In this document: positions 36,499-48,037 of the stretch, in pieces
How the letters are laid out: every line of letters begins with the position of its first letter
Position numbering within the stretch: position 1 is the stretch's first letter
Assembly (NCBI RefSeq): GCF_947242115.1
Contig: NC_074718.1
Location: 44,326,699-44,390,698 of the forward strand
Direction: 5' to 3'
Origin: Biomphalaria glabrata
Lineage: Eukaryota; Mollusca; Gastropoda; Planorbidae
Length of the DNA: 64,000 bases
Notes under the pieces: generated by a model
The model's database searches: none
What the model saw: only the letters and a program-made list of their open reading frames with translations
Told to the model about the DNA's origin: nothing
Program-made: the position numbers and the translations under genes

Positions 36499-39400
36499 AT
36501 AATCATATGTTAACAAATGACCAAAGGCAAAGGTCTTGAGTTAGTCTCTATCTACTCACCAGCTTTCTGTACACTGTTCTACTAGTTCTTGTTCTAAGAG
36601 ACTAGAATATAATTAGTCTAGATCTTCTCTCTACTTAGAAATCTGTACATCTTTCATCATATCATGATTGTAATGATGATCTTTAGTAAATACATAGATC
36701 TAGATATTTAGCGATACAAATCGGAGTGAAAGTGATCATTCTTTTCAGATTCTTGTTGTTAAAAATGGAGGCTTGGCAAATAATGTCAATCAAGAGGATC
36801 TACTGCCATTGTTTCAGCAGTATGGAGAAGTGCAAGAAATTGTTATGCTACCAAGGAAACAGTATAGCTTTGTTTCATACAGTCTAGAGAGGGATGCTGA
36901 ACAAGCGTTCAAGAAATTAAATGGCTTTCTCCTTCGCCAGTGCAAAGATCCAACTCAGAATGTTGTGTTGTATTTGTTTTTTGTGAAAGAAGGTAAAATT
37001 GAACTTGGCTTTTTCAGTAACTTCATTGAATAAATATTTTAAAGTTTGTTTGTTTTGCATGTTAGATATTCCTTCACAATTAAAGTAAGTAAAAAAAAGT
37101 TCCCCTTTCAGACCTTGTGGTCTATAGGGCAGATGATGTAAAGTTCATCTGTTTCTGAGGCCTACGCTAAAAAAGGGTGTCATGTGGCTAGCACAACGAC
37201 CAACCGCCTTTACTTTTCCCCAACTAATGTCAGGTACCCATTATAGCTGGGTGGACTCAGAGGCGCCTGAAGATCCTGAAATTAAAAATCCACCTTCACC
37301 AGGATTCGAACCCTGGTCCCTGGTTCGGAAGCCAAGCGCTTTACCGCTCAGCCACCGTACCTCCCCATTCCTTCACAATTGAAGGTTATTAAATCGTAGC
37401 CTAAATTTCCTGCAGGGTGACAGGAAGATTTCAGTCAGAGTTTGAATCTGGGACCATTGAGTCAACAGGCCAGAGCCACATTGCCACATTACCAGGCAGC
37501 CATTTAGTTCAGGGTATTTGAAATAAGTAGCAATAGAAATTAAAACATTGTTTTTCCAAGTTTTTAACTTTTACTGGTGTTGTCCCGCATACCCAAAATA
37601 TACATTTACCTCCTTTAGGGGTTAACCCAGAGCCCCAGTAACAAGTATTTTACTGCATTCTGGGCTTCAGAAATGTATTCTCCTGGCATAATGCATATCC
37701 TAGCAAGAAGAGTGCAGGTCAATACTGAAGTGTGAGATACTTGAGATGGTAGAGCATGTACATTTGTAATGGGCTTGGTCTTTGTAAGATCATCCTTGTG
37801 TTTAGAAGGACACTTCAAACAGGCCTGTTTTGTTGTAGAAAAATACATTAACAGAGGGACATTAAGTATTTTTGATAGTCCTGATGTAAAAAAGACAAAA
37901 GTAGACTTTAGAATCAGAATTGTGAAGACATATTATATACATAAAATGTCTTCTCCAAAAGAACATCGATCTTTCAAAAATTGACCACAAAAACCTATTA
38001 TGAATGGCCCTACTTATAAAATGAAACGACATCGCTTAATTTAATAATTACATTGTTTAAATTTTGTTAGTCAATTTTACTAGATCAACACTCAAAAATG
38101 GTTTTATAAAGCAAATAAAACAGATTTTTTTGTCCTTGAAAAAAGAAAATACCTGTCATCACGTTATGGCAGTTTGAGAAAAGTTGAATGAAAATGACCT
38201 AAAATCACGCCGTATGATATTATGAAACCAACTAATAGTCCATAATTCTAACTCTTAAAATTTTTTGTGTTTTAATTTTTTTTCTTTATTTTATGCTAGT
38301 TTGCTGCTTATTAGGAAAAGAAATAAAAATCCTAACTTTTGTTTAGGTTGCATGTAACTATTTAGATTTGAATTACTCTCTACACTTACTAAGTAACAAT
38401 CCAAACTTGAGTAGCAGTTATTGCACAGACATGAGACAAGGGATATGACGTTATGATGGCTGCTTCAATGGGGTTAAACTTACGTCATCTTTTGTTTTTA
38501 CTCTCCTAATTACACGTCCAACATCTGTTTTCTTTGCAGCCCCTCCCTCGGCACTAGCGTCCAGTGAAATGCCAGGAGGGCTTCATATCATTGAGAATTT
38601 TGTTTCTGAGGAAATGGAGCTCTCCTTACTTCAACTTGCCAACTTGGAGGAACAGACAGAGAACCTTGGTAGGACGATTCATCTCGTTACATCTGTATTG
38701 TATTGAACATTTATCTCAACACATTGCCATATGTATTTTATCAACATGCATTTGATTATGCAAGGAGCGAAGCTGAAGGTCTTTGAAACTTCACTATCAA
38801 TAACTGATGCATATGCATGTATTAACCTTTTGAACCAATCAGCCGATTTATTGGTCTATGAATAAAGAAGCAATGCCCTGCCAGCTGGGTATATCAGTCT
38901 CATATAAAAGTAGATCAGTCAGTATCAGTAAAAGTCAGTTACTCAGTCATTATCATTTAATAGTCAGCAAATCATTCAGTATCAGTTTAAGAAAAAAAGT
39001 CAGTAAATTAGTCAGCATTAGTAAAAAAAAAAAAGTCAATCAATCAGTCAGTATCAGTAAAAAGTAAGAACAACCTTCAGTATACAAACACCTGTTCATG
39101 AAGGAGATTGTCAAAAAAAATGTAATTTACTTCTATGTATGAGTGAGTTTGTATTTTAAAACCAGAAGAAATAAAGAATTGCTGTGTAATATGCCATGGC
39201 AGTAAACAACAAAGTAAAAGCTGGATTATTTAACTATTTGGTTGATGTCTGCCAGACAGAGGACATGACCCCCAAAAAGGAGGACATGTCTTGGTCTGGT
39301 AACCCCATAAGATAATCTAGCTCAGCGGTTCTCGACCTTTTTAGGTTGGCAACCCCTTCTTACGATTCTCCACTATGTGGTGACCCCAACCGCTTTTCCT

Positions 39401-42400
39401 AATGTTATAAAACAGTTCACTATTTACTATATCTATTTCGTATTCACCTTTTGTTATGCTGCATACTTATGTGACTATTTTTTTAAAAAGCATGACCTAA
39501 CATACGTGATACCCCAATACATGTTGTCAATGGTCTTAGGCGACCCCCGGCAAATCGATATTCAACCCCTAAGGGGGTCGCGACCCACAGATTGAGAACC
39601 GCTGATCTAGCTAATATTAGTTGGAAATATTTTTGAGTTTATTAATTTATTCACTTGAATGATGTGTTTGTGTCATTTATACCTCAGGTATGATGAAACA
39701 TCGCCAGGTCAAACATTTTGGCTATGAATTTAAATACGACATCAATGATGTGGACGTGAATGACCCCTTACCTCTTGGCATACCCGATGTTTGCCACAAC
39801 TTTCTCAATAAAGCATTGGACCTTGGACTTGTGCGCTATTTTCCAGATCAGCTAACTGTGAACCAGTACAAAGCAGGACAAGGTAAAGCCAAAGCAATGA
39901 GAAACCTCTGCACATGTTCATATTACTTATTGTGTTTTAACTTACTAAAGTTAAGGATTTAAGTAAAGGATTTAAAAAATATGCTAAATTTGAGCTCTCT
40001 ACCCATAAATGGAAACCTCACCAAAGAAAAGATCTTTGTGTTTTAACTGGTGAATGAAATGTTAACAGAGGCTGGAGAGAATAGAGAAGTAGTTTCAAGC
40101 ACGTAGCCCAGGACAGTTTTACTTACTAAAATGATTTTTCTTTTCTAATTATAACATTACTAAAAAAAAGGCTCATTAAAGAAAAGATCATCTGTAATGT
40201 AAATTATAACTTTTAGAGTCACAGTTAAAAAAAAAAAAAAAAAGAAGCCTAGTTAAGGTTTGACCTACCTAACATCTATAGTATTTTGAGCATTGCTGTA
40301 GTATCTCTGGTTTGTTAATCTGATCATTAGAAATAAACTTATCCAAAATCCCCCCCCCCCCCCCCCCCCCCCCGATTTCTATTTGAAAATAAAATAAAGA
40401 AAGCTCTAAAGATTCTCTTCTATAAATAGACATTCTAAATCTCTAACTTAACTCTTTTCTTATCATTGATTTTACCCTATGACCATCGTTAAGTCAATAC
40501 AAGTCATCAATAAAAAAAAACAACAACTGATGCATAAATTCTTTCCTTCCTGATTAAATGATAGAATACAAACTTGTGTAGATAGGCTTTAAAAATTTTT
40601 GATAATTGAATGAATGTACAACATTTTAATCTAAGTTTAATCTAAGTTTATATTTAAGTTTCTTAAAATCTAAAAAAAATAGGTCGCAGCTTTGCATAGC
40701 ATAATTATTATTATCATTAATGTTTTTTATGTAACACAAATTTGTTTTAAAAATTTCTTAATGGGTAATAAACTTGTTTTTTGTTTTTTTACAATTTTGT
40801 GTGTGTGTAGGTATACCTCCACATGTGGACACTGTTGAAGCGTTTGAGGATGGTATTATGTCATTGAGTCTGGGTTCACAGGTCAGTATTATGTCATTGA
40901 ATATTGCGTCACAGGTCATATAGTGAATTGGTTTTTATTGAACACGTATAAACAGTAGAATCCAGTTAATCCAACCATCAATTTATTTGGACCGAACTGA
41001 CCAGGTCCCAATGTTGTCCAGGTAACTGGATTCGATTGTACATACAATGTTTAAACGAATTGAGTGTTAGGCAATAGGCATTTTATAAACTGCATCAAAT
41101 TTAGATTTCAATATTCCAGCAGGAATTAGTTGAATGGTTGAATGTTTTTCATCTGGCGAATATGTCAACATCCACATAATTAGATCATTATCTAAATAAT
41201 TTAAATTCATCTTTACTTGCTCTTCTACCTATCTGTATTTAATTTGATACAGGTTTTTGTTCATAGTATTGAAGTTTGAAGTTACTTATATAGGTTAGAC
41301 TTACTTAGTTCATATAACCACCCTTTTCTTTTATACATTTTTTTTTGTAGGTTGTCATGGACTTTAGGCATCCTGATGGGAGACATCTAAAAGTAATTTT
41401 GCCTCGCCGAAGTCTGCTAGTCATGACCGGTGACTCTAGGTATGTTTGGTCACATGGTATCACACCGAGGAAGTCTGATATTGTTTCAAATCCAAATGGC
41501 CAGGGGCTGACGCTTCTTAACAGGGGTACGAGGACGTCCTTCACTTTTAGGAAAGTCATTAGAGAAAGAGGGAAAAACAATGCTGAGAGCGTTGTCAGCG
41601 ATTCTGGTGAGACCTTACCACACAGTTCACCGCACAGCTCACCACACAGCGACTGTGAGGCTCTGGAACTGGAGGAGAAACATGTTCATAAGGTCTGAAT
41701 CCTTTTCTTTAAGTATTTAAGTCTTTACTTACCAACTTAATGTAGGTCATAGGGTGGCCAAATCGCTGTACTAGGCTGCATGTCTTGGATACAAAGACAG
41801 GTGGAGACAGGGATAATTTACTCAAATATGGACACAAAATTTACTGGACTCAAATTGACATCTGTAGTTGATTGGGGGGGGGGGGTACTTCTTTTTATGC
41901 AAACCTTACTGTCAATGCTAGATGCGTTAGTCAATTTTTTATTTCTTGTCTGTTCCCAATATTGAGGTGTATTGTTACTGTGCCAGCCTCTGATGTTAAA
42001 GGAAGGCGACTTAAGGAACAGTAACTAAGCTGAGGCATTGTGTATTTTCTTTAGCGCAGCCTGCTTTGAATATTAAAACATTTTAATTGGAAACGTTTTG
42101 GAGATAAAAATATAGCACATTGAATCTTAGTTTCATATCCGCAGAGGTTGTGTCCTCCGAGTTAATGTATAAACATCAGCTCACATAATATTCCTTTCTA
42201 AATAGTTTTATTAGTCTACAAAAAAAAGTAATAAGTAGCACATTCATTAAATTGTAACCAGTTATTCTTGTTCATTCATCGCCAAGGTGTATGAAGATAT
42301 AGCCGAACACTTCAGTGGGACTAGATACAAAGCCTGGCCTAAAGTTGTAGATTTTTTGATGGAGCAGCCTCCCTTGTCGCTAATGGCAGACGTAGGCTGT

Positions 42401-44209
42401 GGCAATGGGAAATGTTTAGGTGTTGCTAAGCAACTATTTGAGGTTAGTATAGTGTGATATACAAATTAAGTTTCTATGTTGTCCAAATTTTGCATTGCGT
42501 TAGAACAGAGCTTAAGCATACATGAATTATCTTAATTAATTCTTTTGATGTACAATTTCAGATTGGTAGTGACTACAGTAGTAACCTGGCCAACATTTGT
42601 AGAAGTCGTGGTTTTGAAACTTGTGTTGCTGATGTGACCTGTCTCCCTTTCAGATCCAATAGTTTTGATATTGTGTTGTGCATAGCTGTCATACACCACA
42701 TGGCAACGCAGGTAGATTTTGATACTTTCTGTGATTTGTTTGTCATGATTGTGTTGTGCATAGCTGTCATACACCATATGGCAAGAATACTTTCTGTTAT
42801 TATGATTGTGCAGGGCTGTTGTGATGTTAGTTTGTGACTTTTTGTGTTTAGCTTTGAAGCTTTGTCTCTTTTTTAACATTCTTCTGTGGAAATCATGTTT
42901 TGTGTGTCAAAAGTTCAATTTTAATTATTGCCCAGAAAATAGAAAATTTAAATTTTGTCAAGAAACAGATTATTTAGTGTTAGGGTTAGTGTCACATCTA
43001 GTTCTTATATTATATAATACAGATGTTACATCACAAAAGATTATTACGTCCTACGCCTCATGCATTAAGTCAAGTCACCAATGACTTAAATTCTGCCAAG
43101 TCATTGGTTTTCCTGGCTGGCTTAGGCAACCCAATCCATGCTCTAATAGCACTATGGCAGAAGGAGGATTTGTACAAATTTGTCCTAGCATATGGAACGA
43201 GGAATGTGCCTTTATATCTGTGTTTCTCCTGGGTATTTTATTAGATTTTGTATTTGAAGATTATGGTTCAGTATTTTATGCATAATTGCTACTTTACTTT
43301 TGAGTCTTCTGTCCTGAAGGCTTTCTAAATTTAGTGATTTTACTAAAGGTGTTACACTTGTCAAATGTGAATATTCATTATTATTGTTATAGTTTTTCAT
43401 CTCATTTCGACGGAATTAGTATTTATTACATTTACAAATTAAAACGTTTTCCAGAAGTGAAAATAATTTTTTAATTCTAATTTTTTCCAACCCTGACATA
43501 ATCAAATGTATTAGACTTAGTGAAACTCAATGTCAGTTTTTCTGAGTTTATGCTCCTTCTGCTGGCCGTCATCACAATTTATATTTTATGTCGACACGTT
43601 TGATTGCATATGTTGTTTTTTTTCCACTTATCGCAGGCCAGACGCTTAAAAGCAGTAACTGAGATCATACGTATACTCAGAGAAAGGGGTAAAGCTTTAC
43701 TCTACGTTTGGGCGATGGAGCAAGAACTTAACAAGAAACAATCAAAGTACATTAACTCTAAGCGACAAGAAAAGTTCTCTGGCAGGAAGTGCACTGGCAA
43801 GACTACAGATGACACTTGTAACTCCAAGACAAATACAGAAACTACACCTGCAGAATTACAGTCAGGTGTAACTTGTCAAGACAATCTAAGTACCGGTAGA
43901 ATTGATATTCCCGACTCTCAAACTGCTCCCAGTGATAGAACTTGCAATCACTTTGCTCCTACAGAGACACTTCCTGTTCACCAGAATAGAACACAGTTTC
44001 AAGAACAAAACATGTTGGTCCCCTGGCAACTGAAAACAAAAGCGAACAGTGTGCCGGGGACGAATGAATCGGCCAATGTATTTCACAGATACTATCATGT
44101 ATTTAAAGAAGGAGAACTCGAGTCACTGTGTCGACAAGTTCCCCAGTGCTCCGTTAACAGAAGCTATTATGACCAAGGAAACTGGTGCGTGGTTTTAGAA
44201 AAAAAGTAA
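35841..44209 (+). CDS. ALKBH8: Alkylated DNA repair AlkB homolog 8, tRNA wobble methyltransferase (9 exons)
   Basis: Bifunctional tRNA enzyme: its methyltransferase part makes 5-methoxycarbonylmethyluridine at wobble U34 and its AlkB part hydroxylates that product. Exons: 35841-35993, 36749-36992, 38540-38668, 39688-39882, 40811-40881, 41351-41692, 42287-42442, 42562-42711, 43637-44209; phases agree and give about 670 residues (human 664). Residues 52-130 form the RRM. In the AlkB domain the iron ligands H245, D247 (PPHVDT) and H299 (WSHGI) and the 2-oxoglutarate arginines R325 and R331 (RGTRTSFTFRK) are all present. The methyltransferase has motif I ADVGCGNGK (412-420), AVIHHMAT, YVWAMEQELNKKQSKY and C-terminal SYYDQGNWCVVLEK. 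The start ATG sits in CAAAATGGCG. The donor after exon 6 (GTCTGA) is weak. An AATAAA follows at 44243. Confidence 0.95.
36469..36496. repeat. (TA)n microsatellite
   Basis: Uninterrupted TA/AT dinucleotide run in ALKBH8 intron 1. Just upstream (about 36120-36250) is a cluster of GTCACTGTGAC-like palindromic words, similar in style to THOC2 intron 1. Confidence 0.9.
37082..37366 (-). mobile_element. SINE family A, complete, with 14-bp target duplication
   Basis: Best-preserved copy in the window. The tRNA-like head on the right reads, inverted, GAGCGGTAAAGCGCTTGGCT and GGGTTCGAATCC. The body carries the family phrases and the left side ends in an A-run (T-rich tail in sense). ATTCCTTCACAATT stands at both 37068-37081 and 37367-37380, a perfect 14-bp target-site duplication, so insertion was by the LINE machinery and fairly recent. 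It lies in ALKBH8 intron 2. Confidence 0.93.
37405..37508 (-). mobile_element. SINE family B-like relic
   Basis: Inverted, it reads AAATGGCTGCCTGGTAATGT ... CCCAGATTCAAACTCTGACTG, resembling the family B head with a weak B box. The body is missing or unrecognisable. ALKBH8 intron 2. Confidence 0.45.
38880..39065. repeat. Degenerate CAGTCAGTATCAGTAAAA repeats
   Basis: Six or so imperfect units of CAGTCAGTATCAGTAAAA with A-runs in ALKBH8 intron 3. They are preceded by a TATAAAAG word near 38901 and followed by AATAAAG near 39170. The arrangement recalls a promoter and poly(A) region of a solo LTR, but no paired ends or target duplication were found, so it stays a plain repeat. Confidence 0.5.
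39323..39604. mobile_element. hAT-type MITE with perfect 8-bp target duplication
   Basis: Terminal inverted repeats CAGCGGTTCTCGACCT / AGATTGAGAACCGCTG, with GGGGGTCGCGACCCAC inside the right end. ATCTAGCT directly abuts both ends (39315-39322 and 39605-39612). The element is 282 bp without a transposase and lies in ALKBH8 intron 3. The same family occurs at 32118-32325. Confidence 0.95.
40350..40373. repeat. Poly(C) run
   Basis: About 24 consecutive C in ALKBH8 intron 4. Similar C-runs lie near 21173, 32169, 48056 and 52346. Such runs are prone to length error in sequencing. Confidence 0.95.
40953..41038. mobile_element. Short pogo/Tigger-like MITE
   Basis: CAGTAGAATCCAGTTAATCC at the left and GGTAACTGGATTCGATTG at the right are imperfect inverted repeats about 86 bp apart. 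They have the start CAGTAGAA(T/C)C seen in pogo-type elements, and TA is near both ends. No coding capacity. ALKBH8 intron 5. Confidence 0.55.
42670..42830 (+). repeat. Tandem partial duplication of the end of ALKBH8 exon 8
   Basis: The 37 bp at 42670-42706, which code for IVLCIAVIHHMA in exon 8, are repeated at 42748-42784 in the following intron with one mismatch. Weaker similarity runs on to about 42830, giving a period of 78 bp. The second copy lacks the CGCAGGTAGA donor context, so it is a dead piece of exon rather than an alternative one. Confidence 0.85.
43010..43400 (-). mobile_element. LINE 3' end, CR1/L2-like, antisense in ALKBH8 intron 8
   Basis: Reverse complement of the family at 22430-22770: AATGACTTGGCAGAATTTAA, ATTGGGTTGCCTAAGCCAGC, TTTGTACAAATCCTCC and CCATATGCTAGGACAAATTT. 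The 5' extension (CTTCAGGACAGAAGACTC) is shared with 48655-49040. The frame is broken. Confidence 0.8.
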
Positions 44210-44242
44210 AAAAGTTTGTTTCATGTTAGAACATTGACATAG

Positions 44243-44248
44243 AATAAA
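44243..44248 (+). terminator. ALKBH8 poly(A) signal
   Basis: AATAAA 34 bp after the ALKBH8 stop codon, followed within about 30 bp by AT-rich, then T-rich sequence. It would give a very short 3' UTR. Confidence 0.6.
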
Positions 44249-44676
44249 AACATTAAATCCTTTATACAACAAAATGTTTTTAATTTTGAGAGTAACACTT
44301 CCGTATGTCCTATTCAGTGTTTAAGACTTTGTATGGAGTTGGCTGACCCGGAGATGAGTCTTCAAATCTCATCTCAGTACAAAGATTGTATTTACCAAGA
44401 CATCCTGTTTTTTTAACCCTTTAATCCCTATTGCAATATATTGCTGTCATAGACATAAATAAATATAGACTGGAAAATGGAAATAACTTCATGTAACTTG
44501 AAAAGTTGCATGATCTTCAGTCTTAGAGATTAAACAAAATTACACTGCTGTATAATAAAGTGCACAAAATTGGAAGTCACAAATGTTCGTTTCATAAAAC
44601 TCTTTTATCGGCCAGTCTATATTTAGTTATGTCTATGGTTGCTGTCTTTACCTTTAGCATCTAATGCACTACACTA

Positions 44677-44853
44677 GGATGGCTGCCTGGTCGTGCGGTT
44701 TGCGCGCTGGACTGTCGTTCACATTTATCGATGGTCGAGGGTTCAAACCCTGCCCGCTCCCATCCCCCGTCGTCCTGCGGGAGGTTTGGACTAGGAAGTA
44801 ATTATCTTCAACTCTGAAGGAACATCCGAAACATGTAAAACATTTTACAAACA
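44677..44853 (+). mobile_element. SINE family B copy
   Basis: Well-preserved copy with GGATGGCTGCCTGGTCGTGC, B box GGGTTCAAACCC, CATCCCCCGTCGTCCTGC and the end CATGTAAAACATTTTACAAA. Differs from 24307-24486 at only a few sites. No target duplication recognised. Confidence 0.88.
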
Positions 44854-45926
44854 TCTACAATGCAACCGGAAGTTAGCAGCAGTTTATTTAAACTCATGCG
44901 ATGGACAAAACAAAAAGTCACACTTACAAAATTCACTTAGAAATATTTTATTTTATAGTAAAAAACAAAACAAAAACAGGATGTGTTTCTGAAAATGTTT
45001 CAAACAAAAATTGTGGGTACAGGATACAGCAGTATAAAAGGCTATTCATAGAAATTCAGTGTTTATCAAGCTATACCTTAACGAAGTGGCAAATGAAATA
45101 TAACAAAAATCAAAATTCTAGGCCTCAGTGAAACTCGGTGGAATGGTAGCGGTCTACGCAAACTGACATCTGGTGAGACCATTCTGTGCACGATGGACAC
45201 AAGGGCTATCACTTTTACTGTCACCATGGGCATACAAAACTTTCCTTTGTCTGTTTACTCCGGGCTAAAGTCAGTCAGGTTGAACATCAAAATAATTATC
45301 TTCCAATTTTAAGCACCCACCCACTGTTCCATCACCATTAAAAAAGTCCATACGATCAGCCAAACTATTTATCAAGTTTGTGAAGGGGGATTTGAATGAG
45401 AAAGTTGTTCCAAATAATTATGGTGGAGAAAACATGGTGAAAACGCATGCAATGACATTGGAGACCTTTCAGCTGACTTCTGCGCATTCAAACATCCCAT
45501 CAGTGGAGGAGCCATCGTTCCACACAAAATCATACACGAGACAACCTTGACCTTCCCAAATGGTAAAAGCAGAAAACCAAATTGAACACTTTAGAATCTC
45601 TTGGAAGATAACTTTATTGATCCAATCAAATGGAAATTCGGTTTGCCTACAATTGACAACCTCAGCGTAACTACTGTACAATAACAATATAGATGCACAT
45701 ACGAACGACATTCACACACGAAAAACACATACACATACCCAGCGCTTTATAAATAGACTTCTAGGTACTTCTCGATGACGACAGAATAATGTTAATTTTT
45801 AATGTTGGTCATCCAGGGTCTATTATTACTGACTGTTTTAATTTTCTTCTTTGATACAATCATGTAGTCACAGCACTGGATGTAGTGGAGCAGATATAGG
45901 CTTTGATCATCGTCTGCTAATCGCAA
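44854..45926. other. Spacer with an unassigned minus-strand frame
   Basis: Mostly unremarkable AT-rich DNA. On the minus strand an 80-codon frame (45711-45469) ends in CLVYDFVWNDGSSTDGMFEC, whose spaced Cys, Trp and Asp/Gly look like the end of an extracellular lectin- or PAN-type module. No good splice acceptor was found in front of it and no family could be named. The rest shows no gene. Confidence 0.35.
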
Positions 45927-46078
45927 CTGCAAGGATCAATCTGAGCACCTAAAGGCAGCACGGAAAACCAACTCCTAGATACCCCCTCCCCCCCACCGGT
46001 CCACAAATGAGATTGGACCAAAGCGCTCTAAGCATGCTATAAGCATGAAAGTAGCGCTATATAAAAGATATAATAATA
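45927..46078 (+). mobile_element. SINE family C, 5'-truncated
   Basis: Carries the body and 3' end of family C: GCACCTAAAGGCAGCACGG, CCACAAATGAGATTGGACC and GCATGAAAGTAGCGCTATAT, then AATAATA. The tRNA-like head is missing. Confidence 0.85.
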
Positions 46079-46241
46079 CAATAAAAAATTCTATCATTCC
46101 CAATTAAAACAAATCTATGTGATGCGTGTTAGACAAAGTAAGATAGGTAATGATAGGTAATGATAAAAGTGATGATTGAATTGGTCACTGATCGCCTGAG
46201 ATTTATTTGGCTCCTTCAAAATATCTTAAACGCAGCTTTAA

Positions 46242-46527
46242 AAAAAAAAAAGAAGTAAAATTCCCCTTTCAGACCTTGTGGTCTATAGGGCAGATGATGT
46301 AAAGGTCATCTGTTTCTGTGGCCTACGGTTAACAAAGGTGTCATGTGGCCAGCACAATGACCAACCGCCTTTACTTTTCCCCAACCAATGTCAGGTACCC
46401 ATTAGAGCTGGGTAGACCCAGAGGCGCCCGAAGATTCCGGAATTAAAAATCTCAGTCTTCACCAGGATTCGAACTCCGAACCCCGGTTCGGAAGCCAAGC
46501 GCTTTACCACTCAGCCACCGCGGCTCG
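46242..46527 (-). mobile_element. SINE family A copy
   Basis: Full-length minus-orientation copy with the A-run at the left (3' end) and the tRNA-like head at the right (AAGCCAAGCGCTTTACCACT, CAGCCACCGCGG inverted). It is followed after only 23 bp by another copy in the same orientation. Confidence 0.92.
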
Positions 46528-46550
46528 TATTGCCAGCTTTACTGATCCTA

Positions 46551-46806
46551 AAATTCCCCTTTCTCACCTTGCCATCTAGGTAAAGGAAATCTGTTTCTTA
46601 GGCCCACGCTTAACGAGGGTGTCATATGGCCAGCACAACGACCAACCGTTTCTACTTTTCTCCAACTAATGTCATGTACCCATTACAGCTGGTTGGACTC
46701 TAAAGATCCCGAAATTATAAATACTAAGTCTTCACCAGGATTCGAAACCGGGACACCCCGATTCGGGAAGCCAAGCGCATTACTTTACCACTAAGCCATC
46801 GCGCCT
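46551..46806 (-). mobile_element. SINE family A copy, second of a head-to-tail pair
   Basis: Same family and orientation as the preceding copy but more diverged and with small losses in the middle. The head ends CTAAGCCATCGCGCC. Two adjacent insertions are more likely than a tandem duplication because their divergence from the family differs. Confidence 0.9.
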
Positions 46807-47164
46807 AATTCAGATACACCTAAATTTGCCAATGTTGCGTCATGATGCCCTGGTTTGAATATTAAGATTTCTGACTATATTATTACACACATCATTACGC
46901 ATCATTATATAGTACCTCATCCTCAAAACTGATCACATTTAAAAAAAACATAGAATTGTATAATGAATTTTAAACATTACAAAATAAGTAAAAAGATACA
47001 ATTTTTTTGAAGTAGGCTTTCTTTATAAACATTGCATATTTTTTTTATATGTATTAATATTAAGGAAAAGGAAGGTAGAGGCCTCAACAAAAAATTCTGC
47101 CAAGAATCTTCACTAACTTAAATCCCATGTTTAGTATATATATCCTAAATAAGTCCGCGCTATT

Positions 47165-47770
47165 TTGTCAGCAGGTATGGAGGTTAATACTGCCCCCCCC
47201 CCCAAAGTGGAAAAGAACAAGTCCATCAAGAAAGGAAAAAGTGGAAAGGCGTCAGGCCCAGGAGGTATACAGGTGGTAGCACTTAAATCTGACCTTAAAA
47301 CATCAGGTGAAATGCTACATCCGCTACCTCAAGTCCCTGCCAATTGGAAGCTGGGCTACCCTGGAGCTACCCATTCAGCTACTCAAGAAATGTCACCTTA
47401 CTTAATGCAACAACTGGCAAGGCATAATGTTACTATCCACACTTAGCAAGGTCTTAACTAAATTAATTTTGGAACGCCTGAAAGATCCCTTAGACAAAAG
47501 ACTATGACCGGTTCGCGGAAGGAAAAATCATGCAGTGACCACACTGCTACACTACGCATCATTATAGAACAATACATTGAATGTCAGTAAGCCTATCTCT
47601 GTACATGACCTTGAAGACTTTGTGAGAAAGCCCTCGACAGCATTGACAGAGACATAATTTGGAAGCAAGTGAACCATTACGGAGTAGGCCTACCACTGAA
47701 GTTCACAAACAAACATTTGGTAATTCTTGCCATTGAGCGTGATGATGCCGTGATCTATGTAGGAAACATA
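47165..47770 (+). mobile_element. LINE reverse-transcriptase domain fragment
   Basis: Conceptual peptides include KKGKSGKASGPGGIQ (RT motif 1-2 region, K-x-G-K-A-x-G-P-D/G-x-I), LERLKDPLDKRL, EGKSCSDHTATLRIIIEQYI and a piece matching a KAxDSxDRxxxW motif (STALTET/RDIIWKQV). The frame shifts several times. It is a middle part of a non-LTR retrotransposon ORF2, probably of the same broad type as the tails at 12046 and 55335. Two poly(C)/A stretches flank it. Confidence 0.8.
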
Positions 47771-47917
47771 ATTCTTATGATGTACTGTATGACTTCGCTA
47801 CACGCAAGGCTCCTGTAGTAATTATGTGCGTAGTATAGAATGAATAAAATGCAAAGACGAATTTATTTTCTAATAAAAACTTTTAATTTTCACTTATTAT
47901 CGTTTCGCATTGGGCCC

Positions 47918-48037
47918 CACAATGGTTAAGTCCGGCACTGCTATTTAGTGACGGGGGAATACAGGGTAGATTACGTGTTCTCTTTCCATGACTTCTTGGT
48001 CACAATGGTTAAGTCCGGCCCTGCTATTTAGTGACGG
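47918..48037. repeat. 37-bp direct duplication, 83 bp apart
   Basis: CACAATGGTTAAGTCCGGC(A/C)CTGCTATTTAGTGACGG occurs at 47918-47954 and 48001-48037. The motif CCGGCACTG resembles a DNA-transposon end, but no partner end was identified. The surrounding DNA shows no gene. Confidence 0.8.

Noticed and set aside
37615-37984. Open frames on both strands in ALKBH8 intron 2
   Set aside because: Modest length, overlapping each other, no recognised motif or splice context.
38760-39200. Solo LTR
   Set aside because: A TATA-like word and AATAAA stand in LTR-like order, but no paired termini or target duplication could be seen. No other retroviral or LTR-element gene was recognised in the window.
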